Of a stretch of 64,000 nt of DNA, positions 23,461 to 32,159 are shown in pieces (within the stretch, counting starts at the first letter, position 1; every line of letters begins with the position of its first letter). The notes below the pieces were generated by a model that saw nothing but the letters and a program-made list of their open reading frames with translations, ran no database searches and had not been told where the DNA came from. Both the position numbers and the translations under genes were made by a program. Origin of the DNA: Tanypteryx hageni. Its lineage: Eukaryota; Arthropoda; Insecta; Odonata; Petaluridae. Location of the stretch: the NCBI GenBank assembly GCA_028673005.1, contig CM054113.1:35344117-35408116 (forward strand), in the 5' to 3' direction.

Positions 23461-23961
23461 TGCAACCATTTATTTACTGTTTTAAACTAGCCCATTAAGA
23501 GTTGCAAAAAGGTCTATTAAAATGCATATTTAATCATCGGAATAATAAGGCAAGAATAACAATAAGACGAAAAAACGAGCACAAATAAAAAAGAAACAGA
23601 AAGAGCACAACAAAGAATTAAAGGCCCAACAGATAGACTATTATCATATCAATAACAGACGGAAAATAGTACCCTGGAAACGTAGAAACAACCATTGGGA
23701 ATTTTCAGTTAGATGTCGACTTAATATTGTCATAACAACTTATCTGCGGACTCACTCACTTGAAATAAATGAAGATGGAGATGGCCACTGCGAGGGCTGC
23801 AAGCGATAAGGCGTATCCAGCGAAGTATAATGTAGTAGCTAGTTCCACTCCCCCTCCAAAGAGTGGACCAACGCCGTGAGGCGACTCAACCTCTCGACAG
23901 CCCGTGTAATCCGTATAAGCCGCCCAAGTTCCGTTGCCATGGCAAAGCCGGGTGGCGTTCT
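7715..23961 (-). CDS. DH44R: Class B GPCR, diuretic hormone 44 (CRF-like) receptor, five internal exons (partial gene)
   Basis: Seen: five minus-strand exons, 23961-23760, 21588-21495, 21310-21217, 20887-20807 and 7794-7715, each bounded by AG and GT. Their phases match at every join (phase 1 entry, then 2, 0, 1, 1, and 0 at exit). The product is about 183 residues: the last two ectodomain cysteines ([17 protein letters not shown]), TM1, loop [13 protein letters not shown]2, TM3 with [20 protein letters not shown], and TM4 with [12 protein letters not shown]. Known: the [20 protein letters not shown] and GWG signatures belong to secretin-family receptors. The HTNL and [11 protein letters not shown] wording is closest to insect DH44 receptors as I recall them. 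Such receptors sit in the plasma membrane, bind DH44 and raise cAMP, driving tubule diuresis and feeding or clock outputs. Introns are 2171, 184, 329 and 13012 nt. The signal peptide, first ectodomain exons and TM5-TM7 exons were not found. PDF, DH31 or PTH-type receptors are less likely alternatives. Confidence 0.88.
7895..8710 (-). mobile_element. ACTTTCTCCATA-ended element with internal 378-bp tandem duplication
   Basis: It opens with CATGACTTTCTCCATA at about 7893-7908, the reverse complement of the right end of the 35980-36588 copy. Two tandem units follow, spaced 378 bp (GATAATAAATATTTTAA at 7945 and 8323). Each has AAACCGTAGCCTTCTGATAT, GGAG(C/T)GT and a GTGTTTACAATAGTC block. It ends in CACTTCTGGTTGACCGATTTTTACC near 8670-8695, which matches the GGTCGACCGGAAGTG region of other copies in reverse. 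The far terminus is lost. It is non-coding. Confidence 0.65.
8711..9819. other. AT-rich intronic DNA, no gene recognised
   Basis: Only short chance ORFs are present. A G-rich patch at 8990-9015 (CACCGAGGGGGGAGGGG) is unexplained. Confidence 0.5.
9820..10738. mobile_element. TTAA-flanked element with inverted ends (piggyBac-like MITE)
   Basis: TTAA at 9816-9819 precedes CTGGTATGGTGAGG. At the other side, CCTTTTTTCGCCACACCAG is followed by TTAA at 10739-10742. The ends are imperfect inverted repeats (CTGGT[A/G]TGG[T/C]GA). ACC(C)CACCATACCA recurs as a subterminal repeat near 10015 and 10700. The 919-bp interior has no transposase. TTAA duplication is the hallmark of the piggyBac superfamily, but the CTGG start is not its usual CCY, so the superfamily is uncertain. 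Confidence 0.6.
11046..11061. repeat. Target-site duplication, left side of the Jockey LINE
   Basis: TTTTCTTTGGTATTTC is identical to 15600-15615. It fixes the 3' end of the minus-strand LINE at 11062. Confidence 0.85.
11065..11354 (-). pseudogene. Jockey ORF2 C-terminal tail
   Basis: The 11354-11118 segment ([35 protein letters not shown]) continues the RT thumb after a stop codon. A frame change near 11120 then leads to [18 protein letters not shown] and the terminal TGA, one base before the target duplication. Confidence 0.7.
11355..12610 (-). pseudogene. Jockey ORF2 reverse transcriptase, stops and a lost catalytic Asp
   Basis: Segment 12610-12167 has [23 protein letters not shown] and [19 protein letters not shown] (RT motifs 1-2). 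After TAA at 12167-12169 the frame resumes with [12 protein letters not shown]. Segment 12133-11570 has motif A as [29 protein letters not shown] and YADDVAVI. Motif A should read LLDxEKAFD. GGC at 12062-12064 puts Gly in place of the first, metal-binding Asp, so polymerase activity is expected to be lost even with the frame restored. Segment 11711-11355 is the thumb ([23 protein letters not shown]). A further stop separates it from the C-terminal tail at 11354-11118. Confidence 0.87.
12808..13740 (-). pseudogene. Jockey ORF2 endonuclease domain, frameshifted
   Basis: The main open segment is 13599-12808. It carries [38 protein letters not shown] and [12 protein letters not shown], the order seen in Jockey AP-endonucleases. 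The GDYN Asp/Asn and SDH residues are kept. The N-terminal part lies in another frame just upstream: [12 protein letters not shown] and [13 protein letters not shown] (about 13595-13690) hold the catalytic Glu of QETHL. A one-base shift near 13580 therefore separates the two halves. After SDH the frame leads through a linker to the RT region. Confidence 0.8.
14148..15213 (-). pseudogene. Jockey ORF1 (gag-like, CCHC zinc knuckles) with internal amber stop
   Basis: The first in-frame ATG is at 15213-15211 ([14 protein letters not shown]). The frame is open upstream to 15270, but without an ATG. The N-terminal half is polar. It has a nuclear-signal-like RKRKREN, then a gag core ([39 protein letters not shown]). 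CCHC knuckles follow: [14 protein letters not shown] and [17 protein letters not shown] at 14221-14223 ends the ORF after HLPA. The frame continues with a third knuckle, [15 protein letters not shown], and closes with TAA near 14148. ORF1 proteins coat the RNA and target it to chromatin. The stop removes only the last knuckle, so either a point mutation or read-through is possible; decay is more likely given the damage in ORF2. Confidence 0.85.
15600..15615. repeat. Target-site duplication, right side of the Jockey LINE
   Basis: This is a perfect 16-bp match to 11046-11061 and fixes the LINE 5' end at 15599. Confidence 0.85.
15844..17174. other. AT-rich intronic DNA, no gene recognised
   Basis: It contains a purine-rich patch (16210-16290, GAGAGAGAAAGAGAG) and otherwise nothing I can name. 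Confidence 0.5.
17175..17480 (+). mobile_element. ACTTTCTCCATA-family element, left fragment
   Basis: It begins ACTTTCTTTATA, then GGAGAAAGTATTGTTTTATTG. It continues with the family blocks GAGATTTCTACGGATATACATGTTTTAA and TCGATGATGTCTGTGCGCCCGTG, and ends near the GGTCAACCAAAAATGAAGGTTTACTC block. The blocks follow the same order as 35980-36588 and 54746-55366. The right half is missing. Confidence 0.6.
17481..18619. other. No gene recognised
   Basis: This is AT-rich, with a somewhat GC-richer patch at 18270-18500 that has no recognisable product on either strand. Confidence 0.5.
18620..19040 (+). repeat. Dispersed repeat, copy b
   Basis: This pairs with 2790-3205 in the same orientation. 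Shared blocks are TTAAGGGGTCTTTTTAACCCC near 18727, CCCATAAGAAAAGCATGGG near 18768, GCAGAATTCAAATACAT near 18898 and ATGACAACGACCTCAATGC near 19002. It is non-coding and the class is unknown. Confidence 0.6.
19182..19479 (-). mobile_element. pogo/Tigger-like DNA transposon remnant, 3' end
   Basis: TA followed by CAGTGAAACTTCTGTAAATTG at 19187 is like the terminal inverted repeat of pogo/Tigger elements, which use a TA target. A minus-strand reading frame (19451-19320) gives the transposase-tail-like [29 protein letters not shown] and a TAA. It is preceded by an in-frame TGA. The other terminus is missing, and the LINE fragment at 19492 lies directly beside it. The block at 19105-19165 repeats sequence found just inside this terminus (AATTATTCGAGT), a sign of a second partial copy. 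Confidence 0.5.
19480..19728 (-). mobile_element. 5'-truncated RTE-like LINE with 12-bp target duplication
   Basis: AAAGCACAAATA occurs at 19480-19491 and 19717-19728. Between them is a 225-bp minus-strand fragment ending in a (TAT)n/(ATT)n tail (19492-19501). The open frame 19723-19526 encodes the C-terminal domain [35 protein letters not shown] and [20 protein letters not shown]. This is related to, but clearly different from, the tail of the 43.8-47.1 kb element. It is a separate RTE-like family with a trinucleotide tail, which is typical of the clade. Confidence 0.85.
19729..20402. other. No gene recognised
   Basis: AT-rich intronic DNA; nothing supported. Confidence 0.5.
20411..20530. 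mobile_element. 120-bp hAT (Buster-type) MITE
   Basis: The left end CAGGGTTTTCCAAACTACG and the right end CGTTTGGGAAAGCCTG are imperfect inverted repeats. The flanking octamers GTCTAGAC (20403-20410) and GTATAGGT (20531-20538) agree at 5 of 8 positions and both carry TA in the centre. That fits the nnnTAnnn target of Buster-type hAT elements. It has no coding capacity. Confidence 0.6.
20807..20887 (-). CDS. DH44R: DH44 receptor exon: end of TM3, loop 2, start of TM4
   Basis: The acceptor AG is at 20889-20888 and the donor GTAAGT at 20806-20801. It is 81 nt long, enters with two bases and leaves one. It encodes [12 protein letters not shown], then [25 protein letters not shown] completes TM3, and GWG is the conserved TM4 signature. 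The one base left over is completed by the exon 13 kb downstream, giving GWG-IP as the family requires. This continuity is the strongest argument that the distant exon belongs to the same gene. Confidence 0.9.
21217..21310 (-). CDS. DH44R: DH44 receptor exon: extracellular loop 1 and TM3
   Basis: The acceptor TTTGTTTCAG ends at 21311 and the donor GTAAGT starts at 21216. The 31 codons plus one base encode [20 protein letters not shown], then [12 protein letters not shown]. The single Cys is the conserved TM3 cysteine expected to pair with a cysteine of extracellular loop 2. The [12 protein letters not shown] stretch is the most diagnostic class B sequence in the window. The exon falls in a 184-nt and a 329-nt intron pair, so exons B to D form a compact cluster. 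Confidence 0.9.
21495..21588 (-). CDS. DH44R: DH44 receptor exon: intracellular loop 1 and TM2
   Basis: The acceptor AG is at 21590-21589 and the donor GTGAGT at 21494-21489. One base completes Lys, then 31 codons follow: [23 protein letters not shown] and LTLTLE. The RCLRNTIH motif is the conserved class B loop-1/TM2 entry, where R and H are family-invariant. The 94-nt exon ends in phase 0. The open frame extends both ways beyond the splice sites, but the extra residues resemble nothing. Confidence 0.87.
21589..23759 (-). other. 2.2-kb intron of the DH44 receptor gene
   Basis: The donor GTGAGT is at 23759-23754 and the acceptor AG at 21590-21589. It is AT-rich. The only notable content is a (TA)n tract of about 65 bp at 23393-23457. 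No coding segment was recognised. Confidence 0.7.
23393..23457. repeat. (TA)n microsatellite
   Basis: An uninterrupted TA repeat of about 65 bp, inside a receptor intron. Confidence 0.95.
23760..23961 (-). CDS. DH44R: DH44 receptor exon: end of hormone-binding domain and TM1
   Basis: The exon follows TTCTTTTAACAG (acceptor AG at 23963-23962) and ends before GTGAGT (23759-23754). It encodes about 67 residues beginning [14 protein letters not shown], then YTDYTGC. This gives a glycosylation-type NAT and NGT plus the fifth and sixth ectodomain cysteines. A glycine-rich linker (GVGPLFGGG) leads to a hydrophobic TM1, [20 protein letters not shown]. It starts at codon phase 1 and leaves two bases (AA) that the next exon completes to Lys. 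The open frame runs on upstream to 24133, but that part is intronic: it has no receptor similarity and the polypyrimidine-AG site separates it. GC content is visibly higher than in the surroundings. Confidence 0.88.
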
Positions 23962-25886
23962 CTGTTAAAAGAAGGAACAGCTTTAATCGGTAAGAGAGGA
24001 AGTTGCTGCAAGTGAAGAAATCACACGCGCGGTTAACGAAGGCTTTTTTTTCAAATTCCATACGATTAAATGTCAATATGACATGCATGCGATTTTTGGA
24101 TTTAAGCCTTAATTTTTCATCTCTGTTATCCAAACTTATATTCGTTTATCTATTTCTACCCACCCGAACTGAACATTTAAAATATTTTGTTGCCAATGAT
24201 GATAACGTATTTGCTTTGATTTAGACTTTTTTCAAGGCTAGTTACTAGTATTATTTATTTGAAAATCCATACTGAATAGTGATTTTCTCTAAGGTAACCA
24301 GGTGTCCTATTTTTGAAAAGACAGTCCTTTTTCAAATGTTGTCCTCCATAAACTTGATCCTTCTATGTCCTCCTTTTGGAACAGTTGTCTGTTTTCGATC
24401 TTTTTTTACCTACGCTAATCAATGCCATGTCATTTTAGTAGGTTGGCTGTCTTTCACCTATGAGTTACAATGTAATAATCGCCGCAGCATAAGCAGAAGA
24501 ATTTCGCATGTGAATGGACGTCTTTCCCCTTAGGGGCTGTTCTCAGTACCAAATTTGTCTCGGATATTATATTTTTCAAGTAGTTATAACAACTATATTT
24601 AGAATAAGCTAAACTTTGCAATACTGAGATTATTTTTGTCAACCTTAAAATCTTTTTACTTGGTTTTAATTTGCCAATGTTGGGGCTGAATTTTATCTCT
24701 AATATATAGCACATTTGTAATTACTGAATGGTAACGTTGAAAGTTGGTATAGATCACTTTTGAAATGCAGTAATTGAAATTTATGTGATATTATTTATCA
24801 TAATGTAAATCGGGGTAAATACGTCTTGTGTTACTGTAAAAAAATTGCTTCTGAAATTATACAGAGGCGTTAGTTTTTTCTTGCTATAAAAAAGTATTTT
24901 TTTTTTTAAATTGCATTGACTCATTTACAAATATTATTTTACTAAAATATATGAAATAAGCCATTAAATAGTTTTTCATCATCAAATTTGCCTTTTATTT
25001 ATCCTTCCTTTTTGTTGAAAAAATCGGATTTGTTCTTCTTTTTGGTAAAACAAATCTGGTTACCTAATTTTATAGAAAAATGCTATATTTCGCAAGAAAT
25101 TTTTTATTTAACCAGATTAAGAATTGGTATCATAACTAACCTATTGCCCTTTTTTATACATATGTACCACAACGCTAATTTTATTTTAGCTATGACTGTA
25201 CGAGTGCAGTTTCTTTTATACGTACACCGAAATTTTGGAAGGCCTAAAGAGTTTTTATTTCATTTACATTTACGTAAACAGCGTTTTAGGTTTTGGTTTA
25301 TGTAATCTTATTTACAAAATTTTAGATGTAATATGGTAGTTATCCAAAAGAAAGTAAAATAAATGATAAAAGATACATAAGAAACAAAAAAGCATAAAGA
25401 AGTGATAAACATACCCCAAAACGACACTCAACGAATTATTTCGATAAAATTTCCAGTGTCATATTTGATAAATTGCAGTCATATTCGAATTCATCCCTCC
25501 CAGCATGCATCCTTGCTTTATGACGTTCCCGTCATAACGAATTACCATGCCTTTCTCCGGCTACCTATATTATTTTCGAGCTGACAAGATTTAAGCATTC
25601 AGAGTGCTCTTCCTTTTATTCTTATAAAAGGAGGTCGCTATGACCGCAGCAAACTTTTCCCCTTTTTTTGTCATTTTCTGAGAAATGTTTGCTTCTTTTC
25701 GCCGCTTTTTTCGCAACTCCTAATATTTCTGGGTATTTTCATTTAAATTCCGAATTTTTTGCAAAATTTTTAAAATAAATACATTTAAAATATTCTTGTT
25801 GATACATAACGAAGTATTGAAGTGAAGTTCAAAAACATTAATTTATTTGAAATAATAAAGTGGAAATTAAACACGCCAATGGTTTT
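23962..25886. other. AT-rich DNA upstream of the TM1 exon, no gene recognised
   Basis: This is expected to be intron, since the TM1 exon begins mid-codon. No upstream ectodomain exon was found. ORFs here are AT-driven. Confidence 0.5.
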
Positions 25887-27098
25887 TAGGCGTTCTTTAC
25901 AAAAAGTAAAAAAGAACACCTTATTGGCCCGTGGTGTCCGTCCGTCTGTGTTTCATCTGCGAAACTACTGGGCGGATGTTCATCAAATTAGGTGTTTATG
26001 AGATAAAGCAAAGAAAATAAGACAGTGATATAAATGGTTCTCGTAACCTAATCGGTAGTGCTACCTTACTGAAGAAAAAATGAATTTTTGTATATATTTC
26101 GTAAAATATCACATAACAAAAATCCTCTAACTAAATTTGTTTAACCAATCAAATAGCATATGTTTTCTTAAGTAAATTTTATCGAAGGAGTCGCCGATTT
26201 CAAAAAATCAAACGAGAAAATCGTAATTCACTTTAGACTTAGAAAAACTTTTTCCTGTTTTTTAATTGTTGTCAACGAAAACGACCTTCCTAGCAACCGA
26301 AGTAAACAATATCTGCTGTAAACAACATTGAAAAGGTGTACTCCATGTCGGAGTACACAGAGTGTCCAAATGCGTTCTTTGAGAATTCGCAATGTTCTCA
26401 ATGTTTTTCGACCAAATGAGAATTTAACGAGTAACAAGTGAGGTGTGTTGTAAAGTAAATGTAAGTCTTCATGTAAAGTAGTCGTAATTATTGTCCGATT
26501 TTAAACAAATTGGAATCGGGAAATTAATTTATACAAAACTACCCAATACCAAATATCATCACAATATGCCAAGCGGTTCCCGAGTTGAAACAAAAGAACA
26601 ATGTAAAATACATGTAGGTCTTCATGTAAAGTGGTCGTAATTGTTTTCCGATTTTAAACAAAATTGGAACCCGTACCAATTTTAGCAAAACTCCGCAATA
26701 CCAAATTTCATCAAAATACGTCAAGCGGTTTCCGAGTTGAAACAAAGGAACATTGTTAACTACATGTTGGTCATGTCAAGTGGGCGTAATTGTTGTCCGA
26801 TTTTAACCAAAATTGAAATCGGTCAATTCATTTTAGCAAAACTCCCCAATACCAAATTTCATTAAAATATGTCCGGCGGTTCCCGAGTTGAAACAAAGGA
26901 ACATTGTAGGTCTTCTTGTAAAGTGGTCATCATTGTTGTCCGATTTTGACCAAAATTGAAATCGGTCGATAAATTTTAGTAAAACTCCCCAATACCAAAT
27001 TTAACCATAATACATCCAGTGATTTCTGAGTTTTAACATGTGGACGGACGGACGGAAAGGACCTCCCCTATATGCGTTCACTTCATGCAAGAACGCAT
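25887..27098 (+). mobile_element. GCGTTCTT-ended non-coding element, copy b, with ~150-bp tandem repeats
   Basis: The left end is TAGGCGTTCTT (25887-25897), itself part of a hairpin with AAAAAAGAAC. The right end ATGCGTTC-loop-GAACGCAT (27072-27098) is a clear hairpin and inverts the left end. Between 26450 and 27050 are four tandem units, with starts near 26466, 26619, 26771 and 26911. Each has GTAAAGTGGTCGTAATT, GTCCGATTTTAA, AAACT(A/C)CCCAATACCAAAT and GCGGTT(C/T)CCGAGTTGAAACA. A GGACGGACGGACGG tract near 27042-27056 lies between the repeats and the right hairpin. It has no coding capacity. Confidence 0.72.
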
Positions 27099-28172
27099 AA
27101 CTAATTTTTTAATTTTATTTCGTGCGCACGCCACATTTAGTAAATAAAGGGAAATGGATTATCTACGACGAATAAATTAAAGTCTATTTTCTTTACGTAT
27201 ACACAGCGTTTGTAAGTTAAAAGAAATGGGTAATTTACGAGGAAAGAATGAACGTGAACATAAAGATTATATTACTACTATCTGAGTGAGGTGGGTTTTA
27301 AATAATTGCCGATTGTTTTATTAAGCACAACCGATTACGAAATAAATCAGCTAACCAAAATTCGACATTTCTTTGTCATACCAGTCCTTAGACATTATAC
27401 TAAGCAATTAATATGCATCATTTTTTGACATAATTGCATAAATCGTAATGAACGCCTCTGCCTCGCATGTATGCACGCAGGATGTATGCATCTTTCCCCT
27501 CTTGTTAATATTTAAGAAGTAAAATATTATACAAGTTATTGAGTGGAAAAATTATTTAATATTAAATGAATTTGTTCTCTCTGACATCTCATGCTGTCTA
27601 CTATTATTGAGTTATCGTAAAACGTAAAGTTGTAGCTATTACGATTTAAATAACGAAATAAAATGCACAACCAATAAAAATAAAACTTTAATTAATAAAA
27701 GGTTGAGAAAAATATATAGGAACCCACCTATAGGCAACTCACTACATGCTATTTTCTTTTTTAAGCCTTATTGGCTTATTACACACATTCATATTAACAT
27801 ACATTAAATAAAAAAGGACTATTAACAAAATATATATATAATTTTGTGAATAAACATGAACAATATCATTTCCACCTCAATTAGTCGTATTAAAAGTTGT
27901 TTTCTGAAAATTTTGTTCCATTTCATCATGAGGACTCCTCATTTATAAAAGACGTTATAATGAAATGAGACTGGCTTAAAATGTTTTTTATATGTTAAAT
28001 GACACACTAAATTAGTTCTTCAACAAGCAGTTCATGTATAAAATTTAAGTTTATACTGACATTGCGTTAATTCATGTTGCAATTTGGTCTCATCAATATC
28101 CTTAATTGAATTCATGCTGAAGAGGATCTAAAGGAGATGTTTGATAAACCCATGGATAAGGTAACATCTAAA
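27099..28172. other. No gene recognised
   Basis: AT-rich DNA without supported features. Confidence 0.5.
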
Positions 28173-28205
28173 GCAGTGGTATTCAACCTGGGGTACGCAA
28201 GATCT
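28173..28205 (+). mobile_element. hAT-like terminus
   Basis: CAGTGGTATTCAACCTGGGG resembles hAT terminal inverted repeats (CAGnGGTnnnCAACCT). No matching second end was found nearby. Confidence 0.4.
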
Positions 28206-28613
28206 ATCCAAGGGTTACGCCAATATATTAAAGCACAAGGTTCATGTTTTTCCATAATATTTTTCTACTCGACAACCGGCATCAACATCTTTCACCTACT
28301 CCTCGTCTGCCTTGAAGTAATCTTCCTTTTGATCAGTTCTCTTCGATAAATAAACCAACACAAAGAAAATTAAGAAGAAATTCCAGTTTATTCGTGATTA
28401 AATTAGCGTATGGCATTCAAATTCCGGGCGCAGAAACGGCGGATGGAAGGCAGAAAAACAGACAATGGATGGGTAATTGCGGTTTGGAAAAGACGATGTT
28501 GGAGAAGGGGAGGAAAAGTGAAGAGGGTAACTCTGCTGTAATTAATGGCCGATTGGTTACAAGGTTTGAATAAAGGGATGCGGTGATCCATTGAGATAAC
28601 TCATTATATTTAC

Positions 28614-29010
28614 CAGCGGTTCTCAACCTTTTTTCACTTCGCGAACCCCTTGAATTGTAACAGTTTGGGCGGAGAACCAATTATAATGGCGAATACATTA
28701 AAAAAACAAATTTTTTTGAACGCGATTTATTCATTAAAAATAAAAATTTTATATGGAACATAGGATTTAAACGTTTGAAATAAAATCATAATCTCTGATA
28801 TTGTCATCAGTTTCTAGTTAGTACACTGAAAATTTCAAATAGTATTATTGAAGTATAAGAAAAAATTGAAAACAAATCATGCAACTAATTTGAAAATAAT
28901 TAAAATATTGATAAGAATTCTAGAACCAAGAAAGTGAAAAAGACGCCATTACAAATTTTTCCCAGCGAACCCCTCAGATTTATGTCGCGAACCCATGGGG
29001 CCCAAATTCT
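28614..29010 (+). mobile_element. hAT-like non-autonomous element, probable
   Basis: It begins CAGCGGTTCTCAACCTTTTT, followed by CACTTCGCGAACCCCTTG. Near the far side it has CCCAGCGAACCCCTCAG and TCGCGAACCCATGGGG. The repeated GCGAACCCC blocks at both sides suggest one element about 400 bp long. No target duplication or transposase was seen, and boundaries are approximate. Confidence 0.45.
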
Positions 29011-29024
29011 TCGAAAATGCTTTA

Positions 29025-29513
29025 AGGGGTGACCAAAAAGTCCCGTTAACAAACACATATGCGACGTTTGTTGAATTTATTGTTCAATTTGTTCTTATAT
29101 TTTGTTTATCGTCATATTTATGACTTAGACAAAATTATTTCTAATAATCAAGAACATCATTGTTTTCAGCAGAGAGAATGAATCTGTGCAAATTTGGATG
29201 ATTCATCTTTCATAACAGGGGAATAATGACGCAAACACTGGTAATAAAACCCTCCGCTACTCTGAACGAACTCTATTCACTTGTCTTCATCGTGAAAACA
29301 GCAAGAATAAAAAAACAGAAAATCCCATTTGCAGCTCACAACCACCAGCGGTATAGGGACCTATGAGATATCCTCACTGATGTTCTTGTGTTTACTAAAA
29401 ATGAATGTTAAGAGTAAATAAACCATTAATATAACAATAAATATAGTAGATATGTTTTATTTTTACTTATTAATCTTAATGGGTAGGAATAAAGGGACTT
29501 TTGTAGCACCCTG
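29025..29513. mobile_element. mariner-type MITE with TA target, 489 bp
   Basis: TA (29023-29024) precedes AGGGGTGACCAAAAAGTCCC. The right end GGGACTTTTGTAGCACCCTG is followed by TA (29514-29515). The ends are imperfect inverted repeats of the CAGGGTGnnnCAAAAGTCCC type seen in Tc1/mariner elements. No intact transposase is present inside. Confidence 0.6.
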
Positions 29514-29515
29514 TA

Positions 29516-31746
29516 TACCTCGAAGTTCCGCATGAATAAGATGAAAAAATTCTGTATAATTGAAAAATTCCAAGTAATTTTATCACTAATACATATTAGC
29601 AAATCAATGTATTTTTACCAGTTAACGATGCTTTCGAGATACAAGAGAACTTCTAGCGTTGGTGTTATACTTTCACCATTATGACTTCTATCCAATTATC
29701 ATACCGAACAGTGGCGTTTCTTTTTCTCCAAAAAAATTAACGAAATGAGCAATTTTTATAATTTTTTATTTCTGATGTAAATCATTAATGGAATAAAATT
29801 CCAGCAATACATTTTGAATCAGGCATGAGAACTGTTGCTTATCAGCTCATGTAAATCAGATAATAATTGGATTAAAGTTGAAGACGAACATTCTCGGTCG
29901 ATAAAGCAACGTGATTAGTTCACCAAGTCAAAGAGTTAATTACAATAAGAGATTAAGCATGTTGGAGAAATTCTACACAATCCAATTACTCCAAAAATTA
30001 GCGAAAGCGCATTTGCATCCTACGATACGATTCTTTAAGTCCCAACGTTTCTAGGCGCGCACCGTTATCCTATCCACGCAATCATCAAACATTTCGGACG
30101 GATGCGCAGATTGCAAAACGCATTTCATCGCTCAAATGGTTTGTCACGCCTCTATGAACGCGTGGGAAATCCATTGTGCGAATATATTTCGAGTTCCTAA
30201 AGCGTGCTGTTCATGCAGAGCAACAGCGATCTGCGACATCCCAACAACACGGACCGGTGGTTGCGAACATAGAAAGACGGAGAGGACAACGCTATCTGGC
30301 TATCGCATAGCCGAGCGAACGTGATGGACGCCCGACAACCAAAGAGTCGGTCGGCCCGATATGATGAAGGCCCTTTTAGGTCTATAATATTCGTACCGCA
30401 AAATTCGAAGTCCATTTCCATCAAATCTCCGTTCGATAGCCCTCACTTTACTGAGCCACATATCCAGAATTGAACTGTAGCTGGAGGGAATTTCTACATG
30501 ATAAAGTTCCTCATGTTTTATTTGGTAAAAATAGGGCGCAGCAATAAAATTCGAATTTGGACGTCATTAATCTGAATGGTTTATACGTAAAAATAAATAT
30601 TAAAATGAGACTGATATTTTGAAAAGATGCTATGCCGATTACCAAATTTGTATATTTCTCAGCACGCACATACTATTGTTAAAATGTATTGCATGAAAAA
30701 TTGTTACGAGGTAAAATTCTGGGAGGCAAAAATTATTCCTAATTTTATAAAATAACTTGCATACGAATAACTGAAAAATGATAATCCAATGTATATGATT
30801 CAATAAAAATATTTCCCTGACGGGCACATTAAGGCCCTACATAACGCACCGAAACGCTTTCTAAATGGAAAGTTCCATCTTTAAAAAGGGCTCTGGAACT
30901 CACTGCGATTTAGATTATAACGTCAGCATAATAAAAAGGGTAGAGAATTTCGAGAGGATAATTTGATTTTGTGCCGAAAATTTTGTTTTTATCCTAACAA
31001 ACAAATTATTCGGCCAGCGAAGAAAAAAACACTAGCAAAATGAGCTCGAGATCACTCTGGAAGTTTGATTCTTGCGGTTCAATTTAAGGAATTTGGTCCG
31101 GATTCTGAAAAATGATCTGCTCAACTGGTAATGGCGAGAACTTGCGTAAAAACCCATTGATATATTCTTACCTTACTTAAATAATACGTGTAAAAATGAA
31201 ACATTTCGCAACGAATTAAGATATGGCTCGCTCACTCAGAAGAGTCCGAAATTAAGTACAATTTATTGTTTTTCACGCGATTCTGACAACTTTGGTAACT
31301 CCAACAGAATGCTTGGATACGACGAATAGAATCCTGTAACGTCGCTCAAACCGCAGGATTGTGGAATCTAGCACGCGAAGAAAATTGAATTAATGGCCAC
31401 AATGGAATACATTTGGGGAAGCATGTGGTAATCTACGACCCTTCAAGCGCTTTCGTTCGCCACCTTGCGACATGTCGCTGCCATGGACACTCGCGAATAC
31501 AGCGATCGATATTCAAGAAGTGAATGATTCCGACTGTTCACGGGTATTGAAATTCTGTATGTTACCACCGTATTTCTGCTTGATTTTATTCGATCATTTT
31601 AAAAATAGTTTAAAACATCAATTAAATTATTTGAAAATATTATTATGCTTATATTAATTTGAATATCATAGCAACGGATTAAATATGTGTAATTTAAGAT
31701 TTTTCGCATGTAATTGCTTTATAAATTATAGCATTAAATTAATTAA

Positions 31747-31750
<4 letters not shown>
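29516..31750. other. No gene recognised
   Basis: AT-rich, with a GC-richer patch at 30040-30440 whose short ORFs match nothing I know. Confidence 0.5.

Positions 31751-31782
<32 letters not shown>
31751..31782. repeat. (TA)n microsatellite, left of foldback
   Basis: About 32 bp of TA repeat, 30 bp before the large inverted repeat. Confidence 0.9.
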
Positions 31783-31783
<1 letters not shown>

Positions 31784-31812
31784 CAGCTTACGGAAAAGGA
31801 AAGGTAAAATAG

Positions 31813-32142
31813 ATATATGGATGTCAACAAGGTGTTGGGATGAGGAAACCCAGTGAAAACTCACCAATCAGACGACTTCAGGTTGGCGAGGCCCCGGGGA
31901 TGTCGAAGCGACACACGTAAAAGAACACTAAAACACAGAAACATCACAAACGTAGAAGCTTTCGGAACTACTCCTTCTTCAGCTACAGAGAGAGAGCTTC
32001 TACGTTTGCGATGTTTCTGTGTTTTAGTGTTCTTTTACGTGTGTCGCTTCGACATCCCCGTGGCCTCGCCAACCTGAAGTCGTCTGATTGGTGAGTTTTC
32101 ACTGGGTTTCCTCATCCCAACATCTTGTTGACATCCATATAT
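31813..32142. repeat. Foldback: 148-bp inverted arms with a 34-bp spacer
   Basis: Arm 1 (31813-31960) and arm 2 (31995-32142) are inverted copies. I count about three mismatches: AAGGTGTTG against AAGATGTTG, GCCCCGGGG against GCCACGGGG, and ATCACA against ATCGCA. Both outer ends run into TA repeats. The spacer carries, on the minus strand, GTAGCTGAAGA-AGGAGTAGTTCC-GAAAGCTTC, the hammerhead-like motif described elsewhere. The low divergence implies a recent event. It is non-coding. Confidence 0.9.
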
Positions 32143-32158
32143 ATATATATATATATAT
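32136..32158. repeat. (TA)n microsatellite, right of foldback
   Basis: Short TA run adjoining arm 2. Confidence 0.85.
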
Positions 32159-32159
32159 A

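Noticed and set aside
23962..24133. Upstream extension of the TM1 exon frame to a Met at 24133
   Set aside because: A polypyrimidine-CAG acceptor precedes the conserved sequence, the extra residues have no receptor similarity, and a class B receptor needs more ectodomain before this point.
24988..25305. 105-codon plus-strand ORF rich in Phe, Leu and Ile
   Set aside because: The composition is typical of translated AT-rich DNA; no motif.
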